Assembly: GCA_963530615.1 (NCBI GenBank)
Contig: CAUSDX010000002.1
Coordinates: forward strand, 62,001 to 126,000
Reading direction: 5' to 3'
Length of the DNA: 64,000 nt
Source of the DNA: JABCPE02 sp963530615
GTDB taxonomy: Bacteria; Bacteroidota; Bacteroidia; Flavobacteriales; Weeksellaceae
The notes beneath the pieces are model-generated. The model searched no databases. It worked only from the letters and a program-made list of their open reading frames with translations, and was not told the DNA's origin. Numbering within the stretch: position 1 is the first letter of the stretch; each line of letters begins with the position of its first letter. Position numbers and translations under genes: made by a program. Positions 27,473-36,872 of this stretch are shown one piece after another.

Positions 27473-28309
27473 ATGAGGAGAAAGAATTTTCTTTTGGTTT
27501 TAAGCTTGGTTTTAGGCTTATTAACTTCTTGTGTAGGAACTAAAGATATAAAATATTTACAGGCAAGCGAAAGTTTAGAAATTAATTCGGAAGGATTAGT
27601 TCCTTATAACATTCCTGAATATAGAGTAACGAGAAATGATATTTTAAGGCTAAATATCGTAACGACGCCCAAAGGAGATGCCGCTCAGTTTTATTCTTCT
27701 TACAATACAGGAACAGCTACTGGGACAGGTGGAGTATCAGGAACTTCAGTGTCAGGAGGGAATGGAAACTACTATTTCACAGGATTGAAGGTGGATTCTA
27801 ATGGCGATATTCATGTTTTCGGGATAGGATTTATTAAGGCGGAAGGGAGAACTTTAAGAGAAATTTCGGAGGAAATTCAAGAGAAAGTGAATGAGAATTT
27901 TGTAGAGGGAAAGTCCGAAGTTAGGTTAAACACAGATGGTATTAGATATTATGTTTTAGGAGATATAGAAACTACTCAAGTTACGGGGGAGAAGGTTGCT
28001 TATAAGAATACTTTGAGCATTACGGAAGCAATAGCAATGAATGGAGGTCTAAATAGAACGATAGATAGAAAAAATATAAGGCTTCATAGAAAATTACCAG
28101 AGGGGATTAAGATTGTTACTTTAGACTTAACAAGAGAAGATTTGATGAATTCGCCTTATTATTGGGTGCAGAATGGTGATGAGATTTATCTCAATACCAG
28201 AAGAAGAAATCTTAATGGATTTGGTAAAGAACCAATACAGACTTTAACAACAGGAGTTTCCTTAATTACTACTGCATTGTCAATATATTATTTATTTTCA
28301 AGATTATAA
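27473..28309 (+). CDS. polysaccharide export outer-membrane lipoprotein (Wza-like)
   Basis: 278 aa. Lipoprotein signal with lipobox LLTSC (C20). Poly_export domain (EYRVTRNDILRLNIV) followed by SLBB-type domain (RYYVLGDIETTQVTGEKVAY, SITEAIAMNGGL). A Gly/Ser/Thr-rich insert lies around residues 78-100. A hydrophobic C-terminal helix (ITTALSIYYLF) is the outer-membrane segment. Forms the export channel with the Wzc-like protein encoded 9 bp downstream. Confidence 0.9.
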   Translation: MRRKNFLLVLSLVLGLLTSCVGTKDIKYLQASESLEINSEGLVPYNIPEYRVTRNDILRLNIVTTPKGDAAQFYSSYNTGTATGTGGVSGTSVSGGNGNYYFTGLKVDSNGDIHVFGIGFIKAEGRTLREISEEIQEKVNENFVEGKSEVRLNTDGIRYYVLGDIETTQVTGEKVAYKNTLSITEAIAMNGGLNRTIDRKNIRLHRKLPEGIKIVTLDLTREDLMNSPYYWVQNGDEIYLNTRRRNLNGFGKEPIQTLTTGVSLITTALSIYYLFSRL

Positions 28310-28318
28310 AAGATAGCA

Positions 28319-30802
28319 ATGATACCAAGTAGAGATAATAATACTGCTCAAACATCTATAACGGCTACCAAAGAAAAAGTGGGAGCATTTGAGATATTTA
28401 GTATAGAAAATTTTGTAAGAAGAGTAATTGGTAATTGGTATTGGTTTCTTATATTAGGGTTATTAGGTTATTCTATTTATTATGTATATGATAGATACTA
28501 TGTGCAGAGAATTTACTCTTCTAATCTATCTTTGAGTATTTCTGGTAGAACATCTAATTATTTACCAAATAGATCTATTAACTTCTTTCTGGGACAAGGA
28601 GACGGAAATTCACAGGAAGGAGTTTTGTTAAAAAAACTTCTTTTGTCCAGGAGTCATAATGAGTTTTTAGTGCAGAAGTTAGATTTGTTCATTAATTATA
28701 GAACAAAAGGATTGATAAAAGAGACTTTTTTGGATAAATATGATTCTCCTGTTTTTATAGAGGTGGATAAGAATCATTTACAGCAAGTCAATTATTCCAT
28801 TACAATTTTGCCAAAAGGTAAAGATAAATATGAAATAGTTCTTCCTGAAAAAGGAGAGTCGATGAGTTTGTATAGCTACAAAACAGAATCTTTTGAAACA
28901 TTAAAAAATGGATATAAAAGGCCTGAAAATAAAATAATTTCTATAGGGCAATGGTATGAAACGCCTAACCTTAAATTTAGATTAGTGAGGAATCTTTCTC
29001 CTTCTGCACTTGCTTCAAGATTGGATAATTTGATAGTGAGTTTCTCTACAGTGAATTCTGCAGTGAATAATATTGTGTCAAATTTATCAGTGGGATTTGA
29101 TAGTGAGATAAGTAGTGTGATGATAATCACTAAAACAGGATATAATCTCAGAGAAACGGTTAGTTTCTTAAATGAAACAGTCGCTGAATTGATAGAAAAG
29201 AGGAAAGAAGATAAAAGTACAGTAGATAAAAATACCATTAAATATATCAATGAAAATTTAGAAATTGTAAGGAAAAAATTAGATTCTAGTGCGAGTAATC
29301 TCAATGCTCTAAAAACAGATGAAAAACTTTATAATATTGATGCTAAAGATGTAGACTTACTTAATAAAATAGAGGAATTAGAGATAGAAAAAGCAGATAT
29401 TTTAGATAAAATAAATTCCTTAAGTCGTATTAGAAATTTAGTAAGCAGTCGTAATTTAGATAATATGATTAGCTTAAATGTTGCTGGTGTGGAAGATGGA
29501 GACTTTGCAGCATCGATTTCTGAACTAAAATCATTATATGATAAAAAAGCAGAATTAGCAACGATTTATACTCCAAATTCTGAGCCGATGAGAGAGATAA
29601 ATAGGTTGATTAATGAAGCTCATGGGAACTCTAATGGAAAGCTAAATCAATATACTTCTGTTTATTCACAAAAATTAGCGAAAATTAATCAGAAAATAGG
29701 AGAAATTGAGAAAGGTTTAGTTAATTTTCCTGAGAAACAAAGGAAATATATTGATTTGGAAAGAGGATATAAAATTATAGAATCTACTTATGATAATCTT
29801 CTTTCTAAACAAGCAGAGGCACAAATTAGATTAGCTACTATTAAGTCGGACTTGATGATTATTGACCCAGCTAAAGATTTAGGACAGGGACCTATCGGAC
29901 CAAATGTTAATATCTTTAAATATGGAATTATAGGTGGGTTGATGCTACTACCTTTGTTGTATATATTGATAGGTGAGCTGTTGGATTCTAAAATTCGTTC
30001 TGTAAAAGAATTACTTAATGCTCTTAAGATTCCATTATTAGGAGTTATTGGAAAAAATAATCATAAGAATAATCTTACTGTTTTGGAAAGTCCCAAATCC
30101 TCTATTTCTGAAGCGTTTAGAGGGATTAGGGCAAATTTAAGGTTTTTATATAAAGAGGATGGTAAGAGTAAGGTGATTTTGGTAACATCTTCTATTGGAG
30201 GGGAAGGTAAAACTTATTCTTCAATCAATATAGCTTCGGTCTTAGGATTGAGTGGGAAGAAGACCATTTTGTTAGGAATGGACTTAAGAAAACCTAAGAT
30301 TTTTGGAGATTTTAGGATTAACAATAAATATGGTATTTCTAATTATCTTTCAGGGGATGTATCTATAGAGCAGATTATCAATAAGACATCTATTCCTACT
30401 TTAGATGTAGCAACTTCAGGGCCTATTCCTCCTAATCCGTCCGAATTGTTAATGAGCGATAGGAATAGAGATTTTATAGATAAACTCAAGAAGGAGTATG
30501 ATTTTATTATTATAGATTCGCCTCCAGTAGGTTTGGTAGCAGATTCATTTGAACTAATGAAACTTACAGACGCAAATATTTATATTGTAAGGCATGAATA
30601 TACGGAGAAATATATGTTAAAAATGATTGCTGAAAAGTATCATTCTGGGGAAATTGAAAATCTAGGCATTATCTATAATGATTATGTGGCAAAACAAGGA
30701 TATGGATATGGATATGGATATTTTGAAGAAGATAAAAATTATGAAGAGCCGTTATTAGTAAGGTTAAAAAATAAAATAAAAGTTGTTTTTAGGAAATCAT
30801 AA
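28319..30802 (+). CDS. Wzc-like chain-length determinant / tyrosine autokinase
   Basis: 827 aa. Cytoplasmic N-terminus, TM1 at about 40-58, periplasmic Wzz domain with long coiled coil (about 280-500), TM2 at about 538-560, then a BY-kinase domain with Walker A SSIGGEGKTYSS (about 625-636), Walker A' MDLRKPKIF and Walker B FIIIDSPP (about 729-736). C-terminal tyrosine cluster with alternating Gly-Tyr (GYGYGYGYF, about 794-803) is the autophosphorylation tail. Controls polymer length and export together with the Wza-like lipoprotein. Confidence 0.94.
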   Translation: MIPSRDNNTAQTSITATKEKVGAFEIFSIENFVRRVIGNWYWFLILGLLGYSIYYVYDRYYVQRIYSSNLSLSISGRTSNYLPNRSINFFLGQGDGNSQEGVLLKKLLLSRSHNEFLVQKLDLFINYRTKGLIKETFLDKYDSPVFIEVDKNHLQQVNYSITILPKGKDKYEIVLPEKGESMSLYSYKTESFETLKNGYKRPENKIISIGQWYETPNLKFRLVRNLSPSALASRLDNLIVSFSTVNSAVNNIVSNLSVGFDSEISSVMIITKTGYNLRETVSFLNETVAELIEKRKEDKSTVDKNTIKYINENLEIVRKKLDSSASNLNALKTDEKLYNIDAKDVDLLNKIEELEIEKADILDKINSLSRIRNLVSSRNLDNMISLNVAGVEDGDFAASISELKSLYDKKAELATIYTPNSEPMREINRLINEAHGNSNGKLNQYTSVYSQKLAKINQKIGEIEKGLVNFPEKQRKYIDLERGYKIIESTYDNLLSKQAEAQIRLATIKSDLMIIDPAKDLGQGPIGPNVNIFKYGIIGGLMLLPLLYILIGELLDSKIRSVKELLNALKIPLLGVIGKNNHKNNLTVLESPKSSISEAFRGIRANLRFLYKEDGKSKVILVTSSIGGEGKTYSSINIASVLGLSGKKTILLGMDLRKPKIFGDFRINNKYGISNYLSGDVSIEQIINKTSIPTLDVATSGPIPPNPSELLMSDRNRDFIDKLKKEYDFIIIDSPPVGLVADSFELMKLTDANIYIVRHEYTEKYMLKMIAEKYHSGEIENLGIIYNDYVAKQGYGYGYGYFEEDKNYEEPLLVRLKNKIKVVFRKS

Positions 30803-30806
30803 TTAA

Positions 30807-30838
30807 AAAAAGCGAATAAAAACTTTATTCGCTTTTTT
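30807..30838. terminator. bidirectional intrinsic terminator
   Basis: AAAAGCGAATAAA (ending 30820) pairs with TTTATTCGCTTTT (from 30824), loop AAC, T run on both strands. Ends the polysaccharide operon and the convergent DUF2797 gene. Confidence 0.9.
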
Positions 30839-31628
30839 AGATGGATAGTTCTATGACATAGCCTTCGTGGTTTCGGATATTAAAAACTTCGCCAGTTGAG
30901 AAGCAAAGGTATTGCCCCTTAATTCCAATTAAAAATTTTTCAAATTTAGGGTTTTTATCTAATGAAATAGAAGAGATTTTTTCTGGCACAGTGTAAGGAA
31001 AGTGTAGTTCCCAAAGATTTTGTTCTTCCAAAATAAATTTTTTACTTCCTTCTGGAAAGTATTGAATAATTTGATTTTTGAAGTGTATTAAATTCAAGTT
31101 GTCTTGTGGTTTATCTTGAAGCATTTTTCTCCAATTAGTTTTATCAGAAATATGTTTTTTTAGCTCAACTTCTATAATCCCAGCTTCATAGCGATTATTG
31201 GTTCTTGCGATAGGAAGGGCAAAAGTAGCTCCTTGATCTATCCATCGGGTAGGGATTTGGCTTTCTCTAGTAACACCTACTTTTATATCTCCTGTATAAG
31301 CAAGATAGACGATGTGCGGTTGTAGTTGAATTTGCTGTTCTACTTCTAAATTTCGCTCTTCTATTCCTAAATGGGCTTGTGAAAGTTCAGGTTTTAATAT
31401 GCTTTCGCTAGCGTATGGACTTTCAAAAAAGCATTTTTTACAAAATCCCATACGGAATATAGGGGTGTTTTCTCCGCATTCTATACATTGGAAACCTACA
31501 TGTTCTATTCTTAATTTTTTACCAAATAGTTGATTTACACATAATAAATCCCCAGAAAGATTTAGGTAGTATTGTATAGGGGTATCTATTTGTGTGAGCA
31601 TTTTAATGATTTGTCCTTTGAATGTCAT
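30837..31628 (-). CDS. DUF2797-family protein with zinc-ribbon cysteines
   Basis: 263 aa. Matches the DUF2797 family: an N-terminal beta region, Cys pairs CIECGENTP and CKKCFFESPYAS suggesting a zinc ribbon around residues 47-67, then VYLAYTGDIKVGVTRESQIPTRWIDQGA, which resembles a GIY-YIG-like fold. No experimental role is known to me. Single-gene unit between the polysaccharide operon and the divergent epimerase gene; start chosen at MTFKGQII. Confidence 0.8.
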   Translation of the reverse strand: MTFKGQIIKMLTQIDTPIQYYLNLSGDLLCVNQLFGKKLRIEHVGFQCIECGENTPIFRMGFCKKCFFESPYASESILKPELSQAHLGIEERNLEVEQQIQLQPHIVYLAYTGDIKVGVTRESQIPTRWIDQGATFALPIARTNNRYEAGIIEVELKKHISDKTNWRKMLQDKPQDNLNLIHFKNQIIQYFPEGSKKFILEEQNLWELHFPYTVPEKISSISLDKNPKFEKFLIGIKGQYLCFSTGEVFNIRNHEGYVIELSI

Positions 31629-31675
31629 AATACTAAATATTGGGGTAAAATTAGGGATTTTTATGAAGAAATAGT

Positions 31676-31683
31676 TATTTTTG
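31676..31683 (+). promoter_or_regulatory. -7 box of the epimerase gene
   Basis: TATTTTTG, 21 bp upstream of the start codon; matches TAnnTTTG. No strong -33 seen. Confidence 0.5.
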
Positions 31684-31704
31684 TGAAAAATAAACAGGAT
31701 TAAA

Positions 31705-32736
31705 ATGACTTATTTAGTGACAGGTGGGAGTGGTTTTATTGGCTCTCACTTAGTGGAGTATTTATTAGAAAATGGACATTCTGTCATCAATGTAGATAAT
31801 TTTGATGATTTTTATGATTATAAAATTAAGATTAAAAATACTTTAGAGTCCGTAAAACAATCTGTTAATTTTCAATTTACAAATAAAGAGGAAGATATTA
31901 GGAAGCTTATATCTGTTGTTTCGCCTATTTCTTCCTATTCTTTTTATTATCAAGATATTAGAGATAAAGAGGGATTGAAGGAAATTTTCCAAAATCATAA
32001 AATAGATGTGGTAATTCATTTGGCAGCATTAGCGGGAGTTCGCCCATCCATAGAAAGACCTATGGATTATGCAGAAGTCAATATTTTAGGGTCAATGAAA
32101 CTTTGGGAATTGTGTAAGGATTATGGAGTTAAAAAGTTTGTTTGTGCTTCATCTTCAAGTGTTTATGGTAATAATGAGAAGGTGCCTTTTTCTGAGTTGG
32201 ATAATGTAGATAGACCGATTTCTCCTTATGCGGCAACGAAAAAATGTGGTGAAATATTAGGATATACTTATCATCATTTATACGATATAGATATGATTCA
32301 GTTAAGATTTTTTACGGTTTATGGAGCGCGCCAACGGCCAGATTTGGCAATTCATAAATTTACTAAAATCATCTCGGAGAATGGTGAAATTCCATTTTAT
32401 GGAGATGGTTCCACTGCAAGGGATTATACTTTTATAGAGGATATTATTGATGGAATTGTAAAGTCTATCAAGTATTTAGAGAGTCATAAAGGAGTTTATG
32501 AAATTATTAATCTTGGTGAAAATCAGGTTGTTAATTTGAAAGAGATGCTTTCTGAAATTGAGTTAAATTTAGGTAAAAAAGCAAATCTGAATAAATTACC
32601 AATGCAAGTAGGCGATGTTCAAAAAACAAATGCAGATATTACCAAAGCCAAAAACTTAATAGGATATAATCCAAAAACGAACTTCCAAAATGGCATAAAA
32701 AAATTTGTGGAATGGTTTTTGAGTAAAAAAATATGA
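31705..32736 (+). CDS. NAD-dependent nucleotide-sugar epimerase (UDP-glucuronate 4-epimerase-like)
   Basis: 343 aa extended SDR. TGGSGFIGSHLVEYLL at the N-terminus, HLAALAGVRPSIERP (the AGVR(P/Y)S stretch is typical of UDP-glucuronate/galacturonate epimerases), SSSSVYGNN, YxxxK as YAATKKCGE, and RFFTVYGARQRPDLAI. Would give UDP-galacturonate from the UDP-glucuronate made by Ugd (14420). Substrate is inferred from family resemblance. Single gene with its own promoter. Confidence 0.85.
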   Translation: MTYLVTGGSGFIGSHLVEYLLENGHSVINVDNFDDFYDYKIKIKNTLESVKQSVNFQFTNKEEDIRKLISVVSPISSYSFYYQDIRDKEGLKEIFQNHKIDVVIHLAALAGVRPSIERPMDYAEVNILGSMKLWELCKDYGVKKFVCASSSSVYGNNEKVPFSELDNVDRPISPYAATKKCGEILGYTYHHLYDIDMIQLRFFTVYGARQRPDLAIHKFTKIISENGEIPFYGDGSTARDYTFIEDIIDGIVKSIKYLESHKGVYEIINLGENQVVNLKEMLSEIELNLGKKANLNKLPMQVGDVQKTNADITKAKNLIGYNPKTNFQNGIKKFVEWFLSKKI

Positions 32737-32799
32737 AAAATATCTTGAAGTATGTTGAATATCATTATAACAAACATGCGGATTTTTCACTGAATTGTT

Positions 32800-32807
32800 T
32801 ATTTTTG
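32800..32807 (+). promoter_or_regulatory. -7 box of the DUF2795 gene
   Basis: TATTTTTG about 22 bp upstream of the start codon at 32830. Confidence 0.5.
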
Positions 32808-32829
32808 CAAAGAATTAATACTAAATAAT

Positions 32830-33051
32830 ATGTACTGGACATTAGAATTAGCATCTTATCTTAGCGATGCACCTTGGCCAATGACTAAGGCAGAGTTGAT
32901 AGATTATGCTATCAGAACAGGAGCTCCTATGGAAGTAGTAGAAAATCTTCAAGCTATTGAAGATGAGGGGGAAATATATGAGAGTATAGAAGAAGTTTGG
33001 TCAGATTATCCTACTGATGAGGACTTCCTTTGGAATGAAGATGAATATTAA
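32830..33051 (+). CDS. small acidic DUF2795 protein
   Basis: 73 aa, very acidic C-terminus (DEDFLWNEDEY). Matches the short DUF2795 proteins common in Bacteroidota (MYWTLELASYLSDAPWPMTK..., with the helix LIDYAIRTGAPMEVVENL). Function unknown; the fold is probably a small helical domain. Own promoter and terminator, upstream of secA. Confidence 0.8.
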   Translation: MYWTLELASYLSDAPWPMTKAELIDYAIRTGAPMEVVENLQAIEDEGEIYESIEEVWSDYPTDEDFLWNEDEY

Positions 33052-33055
33052 AAAG

Positions 33056-33088
33056 CGTTAAGCCTTCATAGAGGGCTTAATGTTTTTT
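33056..33088 (+). terminator. intrinsic terminator before secA
   Basis: CGTTAAGCC (33056-33064) pairs with GGCTTAATG (33074-33082), then a T run. Confidence 0.85.
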
Positions 33089-33141
33089 ATGTTTTTGAGA
33101 AAAAGTATAGACTTAATTAATGTTTAACGAACGAATTATAT

Positions 33142-36100
33142 ATGAGTTTTTTTAATAAAATTTTGAAAAGCTTTTTGGGAGATAAAAACCAAAGAGACTT
33201 GAAGGAGGTAGGGAAAGTAGTAGCAAAAATAAAGAAAATGGAGCCTGTAATACAGGAGCTTACAGATGATGGTTTGCGACAAAAAACACGAGAGTTTAAG
33301 GAAAAAATAAGAACAGCGACAGCAGACATTACTCAAAAAATAGAAGAAATCAGCGAGAAGATAAAAACCATTCAAAATATAGATGAAAAAGAGGCACTTT
33401 TCTCCAAAATAGAAGAGTTAAAAAAGGATTCTTATAAAATAGAGGAGAAAGTTTTGAATGAAATTCATCCAGAGGCTTTTGCTGTTCTGAAAGAAACAGG
33501 GCGTCGTTGGGCAGAAAATAAACAAATAGTTGTTGAAGCTACAGACTGGGATAGAGAATTAGCTCTTACTAAGGATTTTGTGGAAATAGATGGTGATAAA
33601 GCGATTTGGAGAAATAGTTGGAATGCAGCAGGTACGGATGTGGTATGGGATATGGTGCATTATGATGTACAATTTATAGGAGGTTCTGTACTACATAGTG
33701 GTAAAATTGCAGAGATGGCAACAGGTGAAGGGAAAACTTTGGTAGGAACTTTACCGATTTATCTTAATGCATTGCCTGGTCGTGGAGTGCATGTGGTAAC
33801 GGTGAATGATTATTTAGCGAAGAGGGACTCAGCTTGGATGGGACCACTGTACCAATTTCATGAATTAACTATTGATTGTATTGATAATCATCAGCCGAAT
33901 ACAGATAGTAGAAGAAAGGCTTATCAAGCAGATATTACTTATGGAACGAATAATGAATTTGGTTTTGATTATTTGAGAGATAATATGGTGAATACCACTG
34001 AGGAGTTGGTTCAGAGAGAATTGAACTTTGCTGTGGTAGATGAGGTGGATTCTGTATTGATAGATGATGCAAGAACTCCTTTAATTATTTCAGGACCTGT
34101 TCCGCAAGGGGACAGACAAGAATTTGATGTCTTGAAGCCTTCTGTAGATAGAATCGTAGAAGTTCAGAAAAAAACGGTTTCTACAATCTTTAACGAAGCT
34201 AAAAAGCTTATTGCTCAAGGAAATAAGAAAGAGGGAGGATTCAAGCTTCTCCAAGCATATAGAGGTTTACCTAAAAATAAGCATTTGATTAAATTTCTTT
34301 CAGAAGATGGAAATAGAGTTCTTCTCCAAAATACGGAAGCCCAATATATGCAGGATAATAATCGTGAAATGCATGTGGTAGATAAGGATTTGTATTTTGT
34401 GATTGATGAGAAAAACAATCAGATAGATCTTACGGATAAAGGTGTGGATTATATGTCGCAAGGAAATGAAGACCCTAATTTCTTTGTTTTGCAAGATATA
34501 GGTACTGAGATTGCAGAATTAGAAGCAAAAAATTTACCAAAAGAAGAAGAATTTTTGGCAAAGGAAGAGTTGTTTAGAGAGTTTGCCGTTAAGTCAGATA
34601 GAGTTCATACATTGAATCAATTATTGAAGGCTTACACTTTGTTTGAAAGAGATGACCAATATGTGGTGATGGATGGTGAGGTCAAAATTGTAGATGAACA
34701 AACGGGAAGGATTATGGATGGACGCCGATATTCTGATGGACTTCATCAAGCGATTGAAGCAAAGGAAAATGTTAGAATAGAAGCAGCGACACAGACTTTT
34801 GCAACGATTACTTTGCAAAATTACTTCCGTATGTATAATAAGTTGGCTGGAATGACAGGGACAGCTGAAACCGAGGCAGGGGAGTTTTGGCAGATTTATA
34901 AATTAGATGTAGTGGTAATTCCTACTAATCGTCCAATTTTAAGACAGGATAAACAGGATTTGGTATATAAAACTAATCGTGAAAAATATAATGCGGTAAT
35001 TGAGGAGATAGAAAAATTAACAGCACAAGGCAGACCTGTTTTGGTGGGAACTACCTCTGTGGAAATTTCTCAACTCTTATCAAGAGCATTGAGTTTGAGA
35101 AAAATTCCTCATCAAGTATTAAATGCCAAATTGCATAAAAAAGAAGCAGAAATTGTGGCGGAAGCTGGTAACCCAGGGGTTGTAACCATAGCTACGAATA
35201 TGGCAGGAAGAGGAACAGATATCAAGTTAAAACAAGCGGTAAAAAATGCAGGTGGTTTAGCAATTATTGGGACAGAGAGACACGATTCTCGTAGGGTTGA
35301 TAGGCAGTTGAGAGGACGAGCTGGGCGTCAAGGAGACCCAGGAAGTTCTCAGTTTTATGTTTCCTTGGAGGATAATTTGATGAGGCTTTTTGGCTCTGAA
35401 AGGATTGCTAAAATGATGGATAGATTGGGTCATAAGGAGGGAGATGTTATTCAGCATTCTATGATTACAAAATCTATTGAAAGAGCTCAGAAAAAGGTGG
35501 AGGAAAATAATTTTGGTATCAGAAAGAGATTATTGGAGTATGATGATGTGATGAATAAGCAGAGAGATGTAATCTACAAGAGAAGAAGAAATGCGTTGTT
35601 CGGAGATCATTTGAAGTATGATATAGAAAATATGATATATGATACAGTGGCATCTATCATTACAAAAACAAAGGCTGCAAGTGATTATAAAGATTTTGAA
35701 TATGAAGTGATTAGATATTTTGCGATGGAAATTCCTGTTTCTGAAGAAGATTTTAGAAATAAACAAATTCCAGATTTGGTGGATATTGTTTATAAAAAGG
35801 CTTCAGAGGAGTATCAGGTGAAGTTGCAAATGTTGAAAAATAAGGCATTACCGATTATTGAGAATGTTTATAATACTCAGGGGGCGTTGTTTAAGAATAT
35901 TCAAGTACCGTTTTCGGATGGGCATAGAGTGTTGAGTATAGTTACGGATTTGAAGAGAGCTTATGAATCTCAATGTGAAAGTCTTATTTCAGATTTTGAA
36001 AGAAATATTTCTTTGTCTATTATAGATGAAAATTGGAAATTGCATCTGAGAGAAATGGATGATTTACGCCGTTCATCTCAAGGAGCTGTTTATGAGCAAA

Positions 36101-36222
36101 AAGATCCGTTGGTGATATATAAACAAGAGTCTTTTTATCTGTTTAGTGACATGATAGATAAAGTAAATAAAGATATAGTCTCATTTTTATTCAAGGGAGA
36201 AATGCCTAATAATAATGATTAA
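33142..36222 (+). CDS. secA: preprotein translocase ATPase SecA
   Basis: 1026 aa, longer than E. coli SecA because of Bacteroidota-type insertions (an N-terminal Lys/Glu-rich insert about 45-110 and one after the DEAD motif). Walker A ATGEGKT (about 193-199), DEAD-type VVDEVDSVLIDDARTP, TNMAGRGTDIKL and the arginine-finger stretch RQLRGRAGRQGDPG are intact. It ends KGEMPNNND, without the C-terminal CxCxSGK zinc-binding tail. Drives Sec-dependent export; with the many signal-peptide proteins here it is their motor. Confidence 0.96.
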   Translation: MSFFNKILKSFLGDKNQRDLKEVGKVVAKIKKMEPVIQELTDDGLRQKTREFKEKIRTATADITQKIEEISEKIKTIQNIDEKEALFSKIEELKKDSYKIEEKVLNEIHPEAFAVLKETGRRWAENKQIVVEATDWDRELALTKDFVEIDGDKAIWRNSWNAAGTDVVWDMVHYDVQFIGGSVLHSGKIAEMATGEGKTLVGTLPIYLNALPGRGVHVVTVNDYLAKRDSAWMGPLYQFHELTIDCIDNHQPNTDSRRKAYQADITYGTNNEFGFDYLRDNMVNTTEELVQRELNFAVVDEVDSVLIDDARTPLIISGPVPQGDRQEFDVLKPSVDRIVEVQKKTVSTIFNEAKKLIAQGNKKEGGFKLLQAYRGLPKNKHLIKFLSEDGNRVLLQNTEAQYMQDNNREMHVVDKDLYFVIDEKNNQIDLTDKGVDYMSQGNEDPNFFVLQDIGTEIAELEAKNLPKEEEFLAKEELFREFAVKSDRVHTLNQLLKAYTLFERDDQYVVMDGEVKIVDEQTGRIMDGRRYSDGLHQAIEAKENVRIEAATQTFATITLQNYFRMYNKLAGMTGTAETEAGEFWQIYKLDVVVIPTNRPILRQDKQDLVYKTNREKYNAVIEEIEKLTAQGRPVLVGTTSVEISQLLSRALSLRKIPHQVLNAKLHKKEAEIVAEAGNPGVVTIATNMAGRGTDIKLKQAVKNAGGLAIIGTERHDSRRVDRQLRGRAGRQGDPGSSQFYVSLEDNLMRLFGSERIAKMMDRLGHKEGDVIQHSMITKSIERAQKKVEENNFGIRKRLLEYDDVMNKQRDVIYKRRRNALFGDHLKYDIENMIYDTVASIITKTKAASDYKDFEYEVIRYFAMEIPVSEEDFRNKQIPDLVDIVYKKASEEYQVKLQMLKNKALPIIENVYNTQGALFKNIQVPFSDGHRVLSIVTDLKRAYESQCESLISDFERNISLSIIDENWKLHLREMDDLRRSSQGAVYEQKDPLVIYKQESFYLFSDMIDKVNKDIVSFLFKGEMPNNND

Positions 36223-36234
36223 CGAAATAAAAAG

Positions 36235-36259
36235 ACAGCTATTTTTAGCTGTTTTTTTT
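36235..36259 (+). terminator. intrinsic terminator after secA
   Basis: ACAGCTA (36235-36241) pairs with TAGCTGT (36246-36252), loop TTTT, then T run. Confidence 0.85.
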
Positions 36260-36281
36260 GTTAAAATTTAGTATAAAATAG

Positions 36282-36872
36282 ATGGAAAAATATTCTAAAA
36301 CAGAACTAAGAAAAAAATATTTAGAAAAAAGAAAAAGTTTATCTGATATAGAAATTGAAGGTTTTTCGGAGAAAATATTTAATAGGGTTAAGGAATATTT
36401 TGATTTAGAGAAAATTAATAATATTCACATCTTCATTTCATCGGAGAAATTAAAAGAAGTTAAAACTGATGAATTTATAAAATTTCTTTGGGAGAGAGGG
36501 AAAATGGTTTTTATTCCTAAAGTTTCTGGGAAAGAATTGCTATGTTGTGAATTAGTAAAAGAAACAATTTTAAAACCTAATGCGTGGGGTATAGGAGAAC
36601 CCAAAGGAAAATCGATTTCTTTGGATAGTGTGTCTATAGATATGGTTATAACGCCCTTGGTGTATTGTGATAAAAAAGGCAATAGAATAGGTTATGGAAA
36701 GGGTTTTTATGATAGATTTCTCTCCAAAATTAATCGTAATGCTCTGAAAGTAGGAGTAAGTATTTTTACTCCTAATGAGGAGATAATAGATATTTCTCCA
36801 GAGGATATAGCTTTAGATTATTTGGTAACTTCTTCCGAGGTGTTTTCTTTCAAATCAAAATTTATAAAATAG
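36282..36872 (+). CDS. 5-formyltetrahydrofolate cyclo-ligase
   Basis: 196 aa. N-terminal KTELRKKYLEKRKSL and the signature GNRIGYGKGFYDRFL near residue 130 identify the 5-FTHF cyclo-ligase (MTHFS) family, which converts 5-formyl-THF to 5,10-methenyl-THF using ATP. Its 3' end overlaps the convergent lipoprotein gene by 55 bp. No promoter of the TAnnTTTG type is obvious in the short gap after the secA terminator. Confidence 0.9.
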   Translation: MEKYSKTELRKKYLEKRKSLSDIEIEGFSEKIFNRVKEYFDLEKINNIHIFISSEKLKEVKTDEFIKFLWERGKMVFIPKVSGKELLCCELVKETILKPNAWGIGEPKGKSISLDSVSIDMVITPLVYCDKKGNRIGYGKGFYDRFLSKINRNALKVGVSIFTPNEEIIDISPEDIALDYLVTSSEVFSFKSKFIK

